Source of the DNA: CAVSQX01 sp963730225
GTDB taxonomy: Bacteria; Planctomycetota; Phycisphaerae; Tepidisphaerales; Tepidisphaeraceae
Reading direction: 5' to 3'
NCBI GenBank assembly: GCA_963730225.1
Contig: CAVSQX010000001.1
Coordinates: forward strand, 868,001 to 932,000
Length of the DNA: 64,000 nucleotides
Shown: positions 34,528-42,628 of the stretch, one piece after another
Layout: each line of letters starts with the position of its first letter
How positions within the stretch are numbered: position 1 is the first letter of the stretch
The notes under the pieces: generated by a model
What the model saw: the letters and a program-made list of their open reading frames with translations, nothing else
Told to the model about the DNA's origin: nothing
Databases searched by the model: none
Position numbers and translations under genes: made by a program

Positions 34528-35688
34528 TTACGGATTCTCATCCTGCGGATCGCTCGTGCCGGCCGTTTGATTCGTTTTGTCGCCCGGAGCGGCCGCGGTG
34601 AAGACATTGGCCATCTCCGGCCGCACGGACCACACGCATTCAATTCCGCTTCGATCGCTGATGAAATAGACCCGATTATCGGTCGACCAGACGGGCGACA
34701 GATTGATTCCGTTGCCGTCGGTGAGGCGACGGCGGTCGCTGCCGTCGGCGGCGATGGTCCAGATGTCCTGCTCGCCCTTGCGATGTCCGCCGGCATGAGC
34801 CGGATCGACGATCGTGGCAAAAACCAGCCGTTTGCCGTCGGGACTCCAACTCGGCGCCACGATCGCCGCATTGGAACTGACGGCCACTTCGGTGACTCGG
34901 CGGGCGTCGCCGTCGACCAGATCGAGCGTCCACAGGCTAAACCAGCGCGAGCCGCGTTGACGGGCCCGCTGAAACGCGATCCGATCCGCTCCGCGCTGCG
35001 GCGACCAACTGGGGAACAGTCCGTAACCAATTTGTCGCTTCTGGCCCGTCACCAGGTCAACCGTCCACAGTTCCCACTCGTCGCTGCGTCGGCCGAGCAT
35101 GGAATAGACCAGCCGCGAGCCGTCGGGACTGAAGCTGGGATGAATGCACGGGGCGTCGCCGTTAGTCACCTGGACCACGTTGCGCCCTTCGGTATCCATC
35201 GCGTAAATGTTCCAAATGCCGCTGCGCGTCGAGCAGAATGCGATCTGCTTACCGTCGCCGCTGAAGCAGGGAAATCCGTTATCCGAGTCGTCGGAAGTGA
35301 GCTTGGTGACGGCCGTGCCGTCGACGCGCTGAGAATAAAGTGCGGCGTGAATGCTGTGGCGGGTGCTGGCATAGACGATGAGTTTCCCGTTGGGATCGAC
35401 GGTGACATCCGCGTCGTAACCTTCATCGGCGAAAGTCTGCTGGACGAATCCCTCGTTGCCGACGGGCTTGGACAAATTGGGCGCTACGCCGCCGACCTCC
35501 CCGAAAACATTCACTGGGGCCGACTGGGGATCAAAGGCCTGGCTGTCGTCCTGCGGCATTCCTGGCGACGGATAGCTCTGAGCCGAGCGATTGGTCATGC
35601 ATCCGCAGGAGGCGGCCGCGGCGGAAAATGCCGCTCCGCAGAGCACCCACTTCAACCATCTGCGACTGGGTCGGTTCGATAGCTCCAT
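34528..35688 (-). CDS. TolB-like beta-propeller lipoprotein (PD40/WD40-like)
   Basis: 386 residues with a lipoprotein-type start (VLCGAAFSAAAASCGC) and a beta-propeller made of repeated PD40 units: GFPCFSGDGKQIAFCSTRSG, HPSFSPDGSRLVYSM, APSWSPDGKRLVFATI and LSPVWSTDNRVYFISDRSG. It resembles the TolB propeller, which in other bacteria links the Tol system to Pal, but lacks a recognisable TolB N-terminal domain. It is probably periplasmic and membrane-anchored. It lies upstream of the GNA1162-like lipoprotein, suggesting an envelope module. Confidence 0.8.
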   Translation of the reverse strand: MELSNRPSRRWLKWVLCGAAFSAAAASCGCMTNRSAQSYPSPGMPQDDSQAFDPQSAPVNVFGEVGGVAPNLSKPVGNEGFVQQTFADEGYDADVTVDPNGKLIVYASTRHSIHAALYSQRVDGTAVTKLTSDDSDNGFPCFSGDGKQIAFCSTRSGIWNIYAMDTEGRNVVQVTNGDAPCIHPSFSPDGSRLVYSMLGRRSDEWELWTVDLVTGQKRQIGYGLFPSWSPQRGADRIAFQRARQRGSRWFSLWTLDLVDGDARRVTEVAVSSNAAIVAPSWSPDGKRLVFATIVDPAHAGGHRKGEQDIWTIAADGSDRRRLTDGNGINLSPVWSTDNRVYFISDRSGIECVWSVRPEMANVFTAAAPGDKTNQTAGTSDPQDENP

Positions 35689-35851
35689 GACATTCTGCCT
35701 CGCCTCGAGCGCCCCTACAGAAATCTCCCCATTTCCGTATCGACGGATCGAGGGTCTCTGCTGAGACGCGGCTGGTCGGCGGGCGCGCTGAATAATTATC
35801 GGACTTGGCGGTTATGAAGCTTGAGCCGGAAGAGCAATTCCGTCGCGGATT

Positions 35852-36658
35852 TCAGTGGGATGGCGCGGGTGGACCGGCGGGTTTGACGGGCCCGCTTGGC
35901 AGGGGGCGCTGTTCCGACCCGGGTGCTCGGGCGGGGAAAATCTCGGGTATGTCGTCGATCCACCAATTGGAACCGAGCTTGCGGAAGACTGTTCCGTAGC
36001 GGTTCTTGCCAGACACTTTCTCGTAACTGACCAAAACTTGCCCGCTGGCGATGCGGTCGCCGGTCACCGCGTCGTCGCCGAACTCCAGCACGTTGTTCCA
36101 TTCCATCTTCGCCACTCGGCCAAGCAGCGGGCTGCTGTTCTGCATTTTCCATTTCAGCGCGAATTCCGCCAACGGCACTTGCTGCTTCATTCGCTCATCC
36201 AGCAGGGTGTAGGCATCGGCATAACGATCGGCGCTGATCATGTCGCCGAACTGGGTGATCAGATGCACGATGTCATCCTGGTCTCCGTGATTGCGAAGGG
36301 CGTCGACCCCCTGCCGAACGGAATAAAAACCGCCCAGACCCAGGCACAAAAGAAGCCCCAGCCCGGCAAGTCCGCGGCCGGCCTGCGTGCCGTTGCTGCC
36401 GACGATCTGCCGAAAGGCAAGTCCACCGCAGATGATGCCGGCCAGCGGTAGAAGCAGCAACACCCAGTTGCCCATCAGCAAAAACCCGCTGGCCACGCCC
36501 AGCAGCACCGAAGCGATGGCGTTGCCGTTGATCGCGACATAATCACCGCTGCCCAGCCCGGCCGTGGTGGACATGCGGTGCAATTTCAGAAATGGATCAT
36601 CCGGCGGCCCGTTGGCCGAACCCGTCGGCTGCGATGTTGGCGGCGAGAGATTTGACAT
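35852..36658 (-). CDS. Membrane protein with DUF4190-like helices and a soluble tail
   Basis: 268 residues. A Pro/Ser-rich start is followed by a hydrophobic region (IASVLLGVASGFLLMGNWVLL and ICGGLAFRQIVG), then a third segment (GLGLLLCLGLGGFYSV). The soluble C-terminal half contains ISADRYADAYTLLDERMKQQ and ends with Pro-rich sequence. The first part has the look of DUF4190 (small tandem-helix domain common in planctomycetes). The tail resembles a DUF4878-like NTF2-fold domain. Function is unknown. It is the nearest upstream gene to the TolB-like gene, with 163 bases between. Confidence 0.7.
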   Translation of the reverse strand: MSNLSPPTSQPTGSANGPPDDPFLKLHRMSTTAGLGSGDYVAINGNAIASVLLGVASGFLLMGNWVLLLLPLAGIICGGLAFRQIVGSNGTQAGRGLAGLGLLLCLGLGGFYSVRQGVDALRNHGDQDDIVHLITQFGDMISADRYADAYTLLDERMKQQVPLAEFALKWKMQNSSPLLGRVAKMEWNNVLEFGDDAVTGDRIASGQVLVSYEKVSGKNRYGTVFRKLGSNWWIDDIPEIFPARAPGSEQRPLPSGPVKPAGPPAPSH

Positions 36659-36791
36659 ACATTCAATTTCAATCCGCCGCTGATTTTACCGCGTTCGGCC
36701 GGCTATTCTCGGGCGTTCAAGTCTCAGGCGGGAAATATCCGATTCCACTGACGCCAAGCGACGCTCGCCTCGTCATAGCGAAGCTAAACGC

Positions 36792-36980
36792 ATGAACACC
36801 AAACGTCAACTCATTGATGAAATCCGCCAGATCAACACCACGGCGGCAATACCGTTTCTCGAACAATTTGATGAGCAATCGTTGCGGCAATACCTGGATC
36901 ATCTTGAGGCGGCGCGGCGCAACGAACCACGCATCGGCGGATGGGTCCGCAAAAAACCCAAGGTGCGGATGGCTTCGTGA
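36792..36980 (+). CDS. Small helical protein
   Basis: 62 residues with clear coding character: KRQLIDEIRQINTTAAIPFL, then EQSLRQYLDHLEAARRNEPR and a basic tail. It is predicted two-helix and positively charged at the end. I have seen similar short ORFs in this phylum but cannot name a family. Its ATG overlaps a stop codon (ATGA) of an upstream open frame that lacks a start codon. It is divergent from the membrane-protein gene at 36658. It is not clear whether it is a stand-alone gene or the downstream half of a lost pair. Confidence 0.55.
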   Translation: MNTKRQLIDEIRQINTTAAIPFLEQFDEQSLRQYLDHLEAARRNEPRIGGWVRKKPKVRMAS

Positions 36981-37013
36981 GAACGACGAGGCAGCGAGCC
37001 TGATTCCAAACCC

Positions 37014-37220
37014 CTACTGCACGTTCCATTCGGTCAGCCCACTGGCCGGCCTCAGCAGCAGGGCGTGATCGACATCGTCCTGCATCTGCTCGTACTCATA
37101 ACCCCAATCGCGTCCGATGAGTTGGAAGCGCTCCTGGGTGGAGTACGCCGGCGTTTCGCATCCCGTGGTGCAGAGAAGCAATCCACCGCACAAAACCGAT
37201 AGCAGCGCGAACGTCTTCAT
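37014..37220 (-). CDS. Small lipoprotein
   Basis: 68 residues with a clear lipoprotein signal (ALLSVLCGGLLLCTTGC) and a short mature part of about 48 residues (RFQLIGRDWGYEYEQMQDDV). It lies alone between two plus-strand genes. Function is unknown, but the signal and the acidic-aromatic mature part are convincing. Confidence 0.7.
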   Translation of the reverse strand: MKTFALLSVLCGGLLLCTTGCETPAYSTQERFQLIGRDWGYEYEQMQDDVDHALLLRPASGLTEWNVQ

Positions 37221-37331
37221 GAGCGTAATGGTAATCGTCGCCCTTGGGAATTGTCAAAGTCAATTCGGCCAGCAAACACCCCGCCCGCTCGATTGCGACC
37301 CCCCACCGCCACGACTAAACTGCCCGGCGAC

Positions 37332-38702
37332 ATGATTGAGAAGATTTTCAAGGCTTACGATGTTCGGGCCGTCTACCCCGCCCCCCTCAACGAAGACGCC
37401 GCCTGGAAAGTCGGCCACGCCACAGCCCGGTTTTTACGCCCTCAACAGCGTCCCGGCGGCGAAAACACGTTGGTTGTCGGCCGCGACATGCGCCCCAGCT
37501 CCCCGGCTCTGGCCGCCGCCCTGATCGACGGTATCCGCTCGGCCGGCATCGATGTGATCGATGTCGGAATGATCGACACGTCGTTCATCTATTTCGCCAT
37601 CAATGAACTTTCGGCCCTCGGCGGAATTCAGGTAACCGCCTCGCACAATCCCGTGCAATACAACGGATTCAAAATCAGCGGGCCCAAGGCCACGCCGATT
37701 GGGTCGGCCACGGGATTGGAAGAGATTAAAGCCATCGCCGCTTCGCTTGGCGCTCGTTCGTCGTCCGCCAAAGGCTCGCTGCGCGAAATGAATCTTTGGC
37801 CGCAATACAAAAAGACGGTTCTGAAATTCCTCGATCTCAAGCGGAAGCTCAGGGTCGCCGTCGACGCCAGCAACGGGATGGCCGGCAAAATGGTTCCCGC
37901 GGTTTTCGGCGATATTCCGAATCTGCAAATCGTGCCGATCCTTTTCGAGATCACAGGCAGCTTTGTCCACGAGCCCAACCCACTCGTGGAATCGAATCTC
38001 GATTTGTTAAAGCACAAAATGGCCCAGACCCCGTGCGATCTGGGCGCCTGCTTCGACGGCGACGCCGATCGCTGCATGTTTCTCGACGAGAATCGCCAGT
38101 ACATCGGGTCGGACATGATCACCGCCCTGCTGGCCCGCGATTTTCTTCGCCAGCCGCAAAACAAAGGCTCGACGGTGGTGTACGATTTGCGCTCCAGCCG
38201 CGCCGTCAGCGACGAAATCCTCGCCGCCGGCGGCGTGCCGAAGCGAGATCGGGTCGGCCACGCCTTCATCAAAAAGACGATGGCCCAGACGCAAGCTGTC
38301 TTCGGTGGCGAGCTTTCCGGGCATATTTATTTTCGGGATTACTATTACGCCGATTCTGCCGCCGTCGCGTTTGCCCGGCTTCTTTCCGTTCTCAGCGCCC
38401 AACCCAAATCACTGGGCGAACTGATGGCTCCGTTCCACCGCTACAGCCAAAGCGGCGAAATCAATTTTCAGGTTGAGGATAAGGATGCCAAAATCCGCGA
38501 ATTGGCCGACACGTACAAACACGCTAAGATCGATTATCTCGACGGCATCACCGTGGACCACGGCGATTGGTGGTTCAACGTCCGCAAGAGCAACACCGAG
38601 CCATTGCTGCGATTGAATCTCGAAGCGAAATCTCCGCAGCAGATGAAGCAACGGCTGGAGGAACTCACTGGTCTGCTCGGTGAGCCGATTCACGGACACT
38701 AA
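37332..38702 (+). CDS. Phosphomannomutase/phosphoglucomutase
   Basis: About 456 residues from the ATG at 37332. It interconverts hexose-1- and hexose-6-phosphates for nucleotide-sugar synthesis. Four family motifs are in order: the phosphoserine loop TASHNPVQYNG, the metal loop FDGDADRCMFLD, the sugar loop GGELSGHIYFRDYYYADS, and the phosphate loop RKSNTEPLLRLNLE. An earlier in-frame start at 37251 adds a segment of low-complexity sequence and is rejected. It supplies precursors for the polysaccharide genes elsewhere in the window. ManB and Pgm activities cannot be distinguished from sequence. The next gene starts three bases after its stop. Confidence 0.92.
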   Translation: MIEKIFKAYDVRAVYPAPLNEDAAWKVGHATARFLRPQQRPGGENTLVVGRDMRPSSPALAAALIDGIRSAGIDVIDVGMIDTSFIYFAINELSALGGIQVTASHNPVQYNGFKISGPKATPIGSATGLEEIKAIAASLGARSSSAKGSLREMNLWPQYKKTVLKFLDLKRKLRVAVDASNGMAGKMVPAVFGDIPNLQIVPILFEITGSFVHEPNPLVESNLDLLKHKMAQTPCDLGACFDGDADRCMFLDENRQYIGSDMITALLARDFLRQPQNKGSTVVYDLRSSRAVSDEILAAGGVPKRDRVGHAFIKKTMAQTQAVFGGELSGHIYFRDYYYADSAAVAFARLLSVLSAQPKSLGELMAPFHRYSQSGEINFQVEDKDAKIRELADTYKHAKIDYLDGITVDHGDWWFNVRKSNTEPLLRLNLEAKSPQQMKQRLEELTGLLGEPIHGH

Positions 38703-38705
38703 TCG

Positions 38706-40823
38706 ATGGGTCCAACGCCGCTTCACACCAATCGGCTCAGCGCGGAATCGTCGCCGTACCTTCTCCAGCATCAGCACAATCCCGTCGATTGGTATCCCTG
38801 GGGTCCCGACGCCTTTGAAGCCGCCCGCAGCCAGAACAAGCCAATTTTTCTCTCCGTCGGTTACAGCACCTGCTATTGGTGCCATGTGATGGAACGCCAG
38901 TGCTTCGAGAACAAAACGATCGCCGCGGAGATGAATCGGCTGTTTGTCAACATCAAGGTGGATCGTGAGCAGCGGCCTGATGTCGATCAGCTCTACATGA
39001 CCGCCGTGCAGGTGCTGACGCGCCACGGCGGCTGGCCGATGAGCGTGTTCCTGATGCCGGATTTGCGTCCGTTCTACGGCGGAACCTATTTCCCCCCCGC
39101 CGATTCGCACGGCCGGCCCGGTTTCCCAACGCTGCTGCGGGCGCTTTCCGACGCTTACTCGAACCGGCGAAGCGACGTGGAAAAATCGGCGTCGCAACTG
39201 CGCGACATTCTCGGCCAGCTCGCCCAGCCGTCGCCGCCGGCTTCCCCGATGCTGATCGACGACCGCCTGATCGCCGATCTGATCGAACAATCCGTCGCTG
39301 ATTATGATCCCCGTTTCGGCGGCTTCGGTTCGGCGCCGAAATTTCCCCGGCAGACGCTTCTGGAATTGCTGCTGGTCTACAATCGCCGCTTTCCCGATGC
39401 CCAGCGAATGCAGATGGTGACGCACACGCTCGACGCCATGGCCGACGGAGGAATTCACGACCACCTCGGCGGCGGCTTCCATCGCTACAGCACCGACGAG
39501 CGTTGGCTCACCCCGCACTTTGAAATCATGTTGTACGACAACGCCCTGCTCGCCTGGTGCTACGTCGATGCGTTCGCCCAGACCGGCCGGGAGAAATTCG
39601 CCGATGTGGCTCGCGGCATTTTCGATTTCGTTCTGCGCGAGATGACTTCGCCCGACGGCGGCTTCTACACCGCCATCGACGCCGAAGTCGATGCGCAGGA
39701 GGGATTGTCGTATCTTTGGACCCGGGCCGAGGTCGTTGAGATTCTCTCCTCGGCGGGAATCGCAATCGAATCCATTGACCGCTTCTGCCGAACCTACGGC
39801 CTGGACGACGGCCCCAACTTCGCCGATCCGCACCAGGCGGGCGCCGGCCGGCCCGATCGCAACGTGCTGTTTCTCGCGCATCGAGCCGAGCAGGATTTTT
39901 CGCCGCTGCGGCGGATTCTTTACACCCACCGCAATCAGCGCAAGCAGCCGTCACTGGACACCAAGATCATTACCAGCTGGAACGCGCTGATGATTCGCGC
40001 CCTGGCCCACGGCGCAAAGACTCTCAACCGGCCTGAGTACCACGCCGCTGCCCGCCGCGCGGCCGATCTGTTGCTTTCCCGCCGCCGAGCCGATCCCGCA
40101 ATACACATGGCGTTTCTTGACGATTATGCGTTTCTCATCGAGGCCCTCATTGCGCTGGAGGATGATTCGGCGAAAGAATTGACCGAAATAATGCTTAAAA
40201 AGTTCGGCGATCCCGATCACGCTGGGCTTTTCTTCTCGCAGGCAGAAGCCGGCGATTTGATCGTGCGTCAGAAAACCGGCAGCGACAGTCCGCTCCCCAG
40301 CGGAAACGCCATCGCCGCCCGGGTCTTGTCGACGCTCGGTCGCGGCGAATCGGCCGCGCAGATTCTCGGCGCCTTCGCCGGGCAATTGCAGGTCAACGGC
40401 CCATCCATGAGCGCCATGATCCAGGCCGCACATCTCTACCAAACCGAGCACGGTACGCTCCAGGTCGCCGCTTCGGGTGCGCCGGCCAACGTCTCGACAA
40501 CGCCGTCGGCCCAGCATGCGGTCACGATCACGACTCGTTGGCAAGATCCGCTCACGTTGAATGTGGCACTCAACATCGCCGACGAGTTTCACATCAACAG
40601 CGATCATCCGCCCGGTGGACTGGTGGCTACGCGGCTTTCGATCGCCGGCGCAGAATCAATCGCCTATCCGCCCGGCGATGTTTATGAAAAGTCGGTGACG
40701 ATCGTCGCGCGATTCACCGAGCCGCCGAAGGCGCGATTTTCGGCTGCATTGACCTATCAACCCTGCGATCGCTCGGCCTGCTTTTCCGCGACAACCCGTC
40801 GTTTTGAGGTGGACAAGCCGTAA
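38706..40823 (+). CDS. DUF255 thioredoxin-domain protein (YyaL/SPATA20 family)
   Basis: 705 residues. The N-terminal thioredoxin-like domain carries NPVDWYPWG, the CxxC-like STCYWCHVME, and VDREQRPDVDQLYM, then GGWPMSVFL and FYGGTYFPP. The middle and end form an (alpha/alpha)6-barrel like that of glycosidases and cellobiose epimerases (GGFHRYSTDERWLTPHFEIM, SWNALMIRAL). The extra C-terminal 110 residues resemble a beta-rich DsbD-like domain (ALNIADEFHINSDHPPGG and TYQPCDRSACFS). The function of the family is unsettled. It starts three bases after the mutase gene and 30 bases before the cyclophilin, so the three are probably co-transcribed. Confidence 0.88.
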   Translation: MGPTPLHTNRLSAESSPYLLQHQHNPVDWYPWGPDAFEAARSQNKPIFLSVGYSTCYWCHVMERQCFENKTIAAEMNRLFVNIKVDREQRPDVDQLYMTAVQVLTRHGGWPMSVFLMPDLRPFYGGTYFPPADSHGRPGFPTLLRALSDAYSNRRSDVEKSASQLRDILGQLAQPSPPASPMLIDDRLIADLIEQSVADYDPRFGGFGSAPKFPRQTLLELLLVYNRRFPDAQRMQMVTHTLDAMADGGIHDHLGGGFHRYSTDERWLTPHFEIMLYDNALLAWCYVDAFAQTGREKFADVARGIFDFVLREMTSPDGGFYTAIDAEVDAQEGLSYLWTRAEVVEILSSAGIAIESIDRFCRTYGLDDGPNFADPHQAGAGRPDRNVLFLAHRAEQDFSPLRRILYTHRNQRKQPSLDTKIITSWNALMIRALAHGAKTLNRPEYHAAARRAADLLLSRRRADPAIHMAFLDDYAFLIEALIALEDDSAKELTEIMLKKFGDPDHAGLFFSQAEAGDLIVRQKTGSDSPLPSGNAIAARVLSTLGRGESAAQILGAFAGQLQVNGPSMSAMIQAAHLYQTEHGTLQVAASGAPANVSTTPSAQHAVTITTRWQDPLTLNVALNIADEFHINSDHPPGGLVATRLSIAGAESIAYPPGDVYEKSVTIVARFTEPPKARFSAALTYQPCDRSACFSATTRRFEVDKP

Positions 40824-40852
40824 AAAGGATTCAGACGCTATCTGGAGATTCC

Positions 40853-41794
40853 ATGCAGATTGTTCCCGCGCTAATGGCCATGTTCTCGGTGCTGGTTCCC
40901 GCGAAAATGTGGTTCGCCCCGGACCAGCCGCTCATGTTCCAGGTGAAATCGGATGTGGCCAGGCAATTGGTCATCACCACATTCGACGGCAAGCGTGTCG
41001 ATCCCAAAGGCCCGATCGACGTTCCCTCGGGGCCTTTCGATGTGCGGGGAATGTATCCCGCGCTGGCCAATCCCGGGACCTACGTGCTATTCGCCGTGCC
41101 GCGCAACGGTGGGCCTGCGGATTTTGTCGGAACACCGGTGGTTCTGCGCGTCATCGTCGACACGCGTCCGGGAGCGCCGGCGGGGCCGATGGTCGTGCGG
41201 GCTCAGCCGCTGGAATACGCCGTCATGACGACCGATCAGGGGCCGATCACCATCGCCTTTTATTATGACGCCGCTCCCAACACAGTGGACAGTTTCTTGC
41301 GTCTGTCCTCACAGGGATATTTCGACGGGCTGACTTTTCATCGCATCGTTCCCGGCTTCGTCATTCAAGGAGGCGACCCGCGCGGCGACGGCACAGGCGG
41401 GCCGGGCTACGACGTCGATGCCGAATTCAACGATCGTCCGCACGAGGAAGGCGTTCTTTCGATGGCTCGCAACGGCGATCCCGACGAAGGCCCCGGTGTC
41501 ATGCCGCGGCCGGAATTCGCCAACAGCGCCGGCAGTCAGTTTTTCATCTGCCTAGATTACGCCAATACGAAACAGCTCGATCGGCGTTACACCGCGTTCG
41601 GCAAGGTCGTCGACGGCATGAACGCCGTCAAACAAATCGCCGCCACACCGCTGGCCGACCAGCAGGCCGGACGGCCCGTAAATCCGCCGGTCATTCGCAA
41701 GGTCGAAGTGTTCGCCGTGCAGCCGGGAAAAAATCCGTACGCGGGGATTTTGTCGATGGGCACGCCAACGGCGACAACGCAGCCGGTCAAGTGA
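40853..41794 (+). CDS. Cyclophilin-type peptidyl-prolyl cis-trans isomerase
   Basis: 313 residues. An N-terminal hydrophobic start (short signal or anchor) leads to a beta-sandwich-like domain of about 115 residues, then the cyclophilin domain: GPITIAFYYDAAPNTVDSFL, GYFDGLTFHRIVPGFVIQGG, GTGGPGYDVDAEFNDRPHEE, and NSAGSQFFICL, ending in FGKVVDGMNAVKQIA. These match bacterial PpiA/PpiB. The enzyme should speed proline isomerisation during folding, probably at the envelope. Two decayed copies of its 3' end lie downstream at 42415-42523 and 45315-45464, flanking a kinase gene. Confidence 0.92.
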   Translation: MQIVPALMAMFSVLVPAKMWFAPDQPLMFQVKSDVARQLVITTFDGKRVDPKGPIDVPSGPFDVRGMYPALANPGTYVLFAVPRNGGPADFVGTPVVLRVIVDTRPGAPAGPMVVRAQPLEYAVMTTDQGPITIAFYYDAAPNTVDSFLRLSSQGYFDGLTFHRIVPGFVIQGGDPRGDGTGGPGYDVDAEFNDRPHEEGVLSMARNGDPDEGPGVMPRPEFANSAGSQFFICLDYANTKQLDRRYTAFGKVVDGMNAVKQIAATPLADQQAGRPVNPPVIRKVEVFAVQPGKNPYAGILSMGTPTATTQPVK

Positions 41795-41825
41795 ACCAAC
41801 TTCTGGCACGATGCCGGGCAGTCGC

Positions 41826-42392
41826 TCACGGGAGCAAATCGGCCACTTTCACGCTCGCTTTTGCAAACGCCAGCGGCGAAATGGACTGTGACTCATTCGC
41901 CACCGTCGGTGCTCCATAACCCGCCGGTACCGAGGCCGTGGCAGCGGGGCGATGGATTTCCAGGCACCGCTCCGCCAGGTTCACGATCCAATAATCCTCG
42001 ACCCCCGCTGCCGCATAAATGCCCGCCTTGCGGCGATCCAGGCGCAGACTTGTATCCGCAATCTCCACCACCAGCACGGCGGTTTTTGGATGCTCGTCAA
42101 AATCCTTGATCGACCCCCGCACGACCGCAATGTCCGGCTCGGGATCGGAATCGCGCGAAACACTCAGCGGCATCTGCGTGCGAATAACGTATCCCGCCCC
42201 AAATGCCTCCCTGAGCCACTGCGAAACGAGCAGTAACGCTTTACAATGCAAATGTCCCTGCGGCGGCATATTGATGATCTCTCCCTCCAAAAGCTGCACC
42301 CGTTGGCCCTGGAACCAACCCTCCTCCGCCAGGCGATAATACTCCGCCAGCGTCCAATGCCGGATCGATGGTTCGGTGATATGCGTGGTCAT
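41826..42392 (-). CDS. Uma2 family (DUF820) PD-(D/E)XK nuclease-like protein
   Basis: 188 residues. The fold is recognised from LAEYYRLAEEGWFQGQRVQLLEGEIINMPP, then EPDIAVVRG and AVLVVEIADTSLRLDRRKAGIYAAAGVEDYWIVNL. These give the Asp and Glu-Ile-x positions of the Uma2 variant of the PD-(D/E)XK fold. The role of the family is not established. The ATG is only seven bases after a TATAAT, so the transcript would be leaderless or nearly so. It sits between the intact cyclophilin and its 3' fragments. Confidence 0.85.
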   Translation of the reverse strand: MTTHITEPSIRHWTLAEYYRLAEEGWFQGQRVQLLEGEIINMPPQGHLHCKALLLVSQWLREAFGAGYVIRTQMPLSVSRDSDPEPDIAVVRGSIKDFDEHPKTAVLVVEIADTSLRLDRRKAGIYAAAGVEDYWIVNLAERCLEIHRPAATASVPAGYGAPTVANESQSISPLAFAKASVKVADLLP

Positions 42393-42399
42393 AAGCAGG

Positions 42400-42405
42400 A
42401 TTATA
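42400..42405 (-). promoter_or_regulatory. -10 element of a probably leaderless promoter (Uma2 gene)
   Basis: On the minus strand a perfect TATAAT (42405 to 42400) ends seven bases before the ATG at 42392. Transcription would start at or next to the start codon. No good -35 element is seen at 16-18 bases. Confidence 0.4.
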
Positions 42406-42414
42406 CACTCTTGG

Positions 42415-42523
42415 CAATCGCAGCTACACCGCCTTCGGCAAAGTCGTTGACGGCACGAACGCCGTCAAACAAATCGCCGCCACGCCGATTGCAGACCAAG
42501 CCACCGGCCGGCCGGTGACATTC
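42415..42523 (+). pseudogene. Cyclophilin 3' fragment (left)
   Basis: Translates as YTAFGKVVDGTNAVKQIAAT followed by PIADQATGRPV. This is almost identical to residues near 245-278 of the intact cyclophilin at 40853-41794. It has no start and ends in unrelated sequence after GRPV. It precedes the kinase gene. Confidence 0.85.
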
Positions 42524-42628
42524 TGGCCACTGCGATCAGCCAAATCAGCCATTGCTTTCCGGACGACTGGATGCGGCGAAATCCAGTTCCAGCAAAGTAC
42601 GGCCGGTGCTGCGCGTGAATCGATCTTG

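Noticed and set aside
34438..35682. Open frame of 414 codons on the plus strand
   Set aside because: Antisense to the TolB-like propeller gene, which has regular repeats and a lipoprotein signal.
36592..36795. Open frame directly before the small protein at 36792, with an ATGA overlap
   Set aside because: Its first 22 codons lie antisense to the 5' end of the membrane-protein gene, and no ATG, GTG or TTG is found in the part between the two genes. It may be a remnant, but there is no support for translation.
38409..39929. Open frame of 506 codons on the minus strand
   Set aside because: Antisense to the phosphohexomutase and DUF255 genes, with no family signature.
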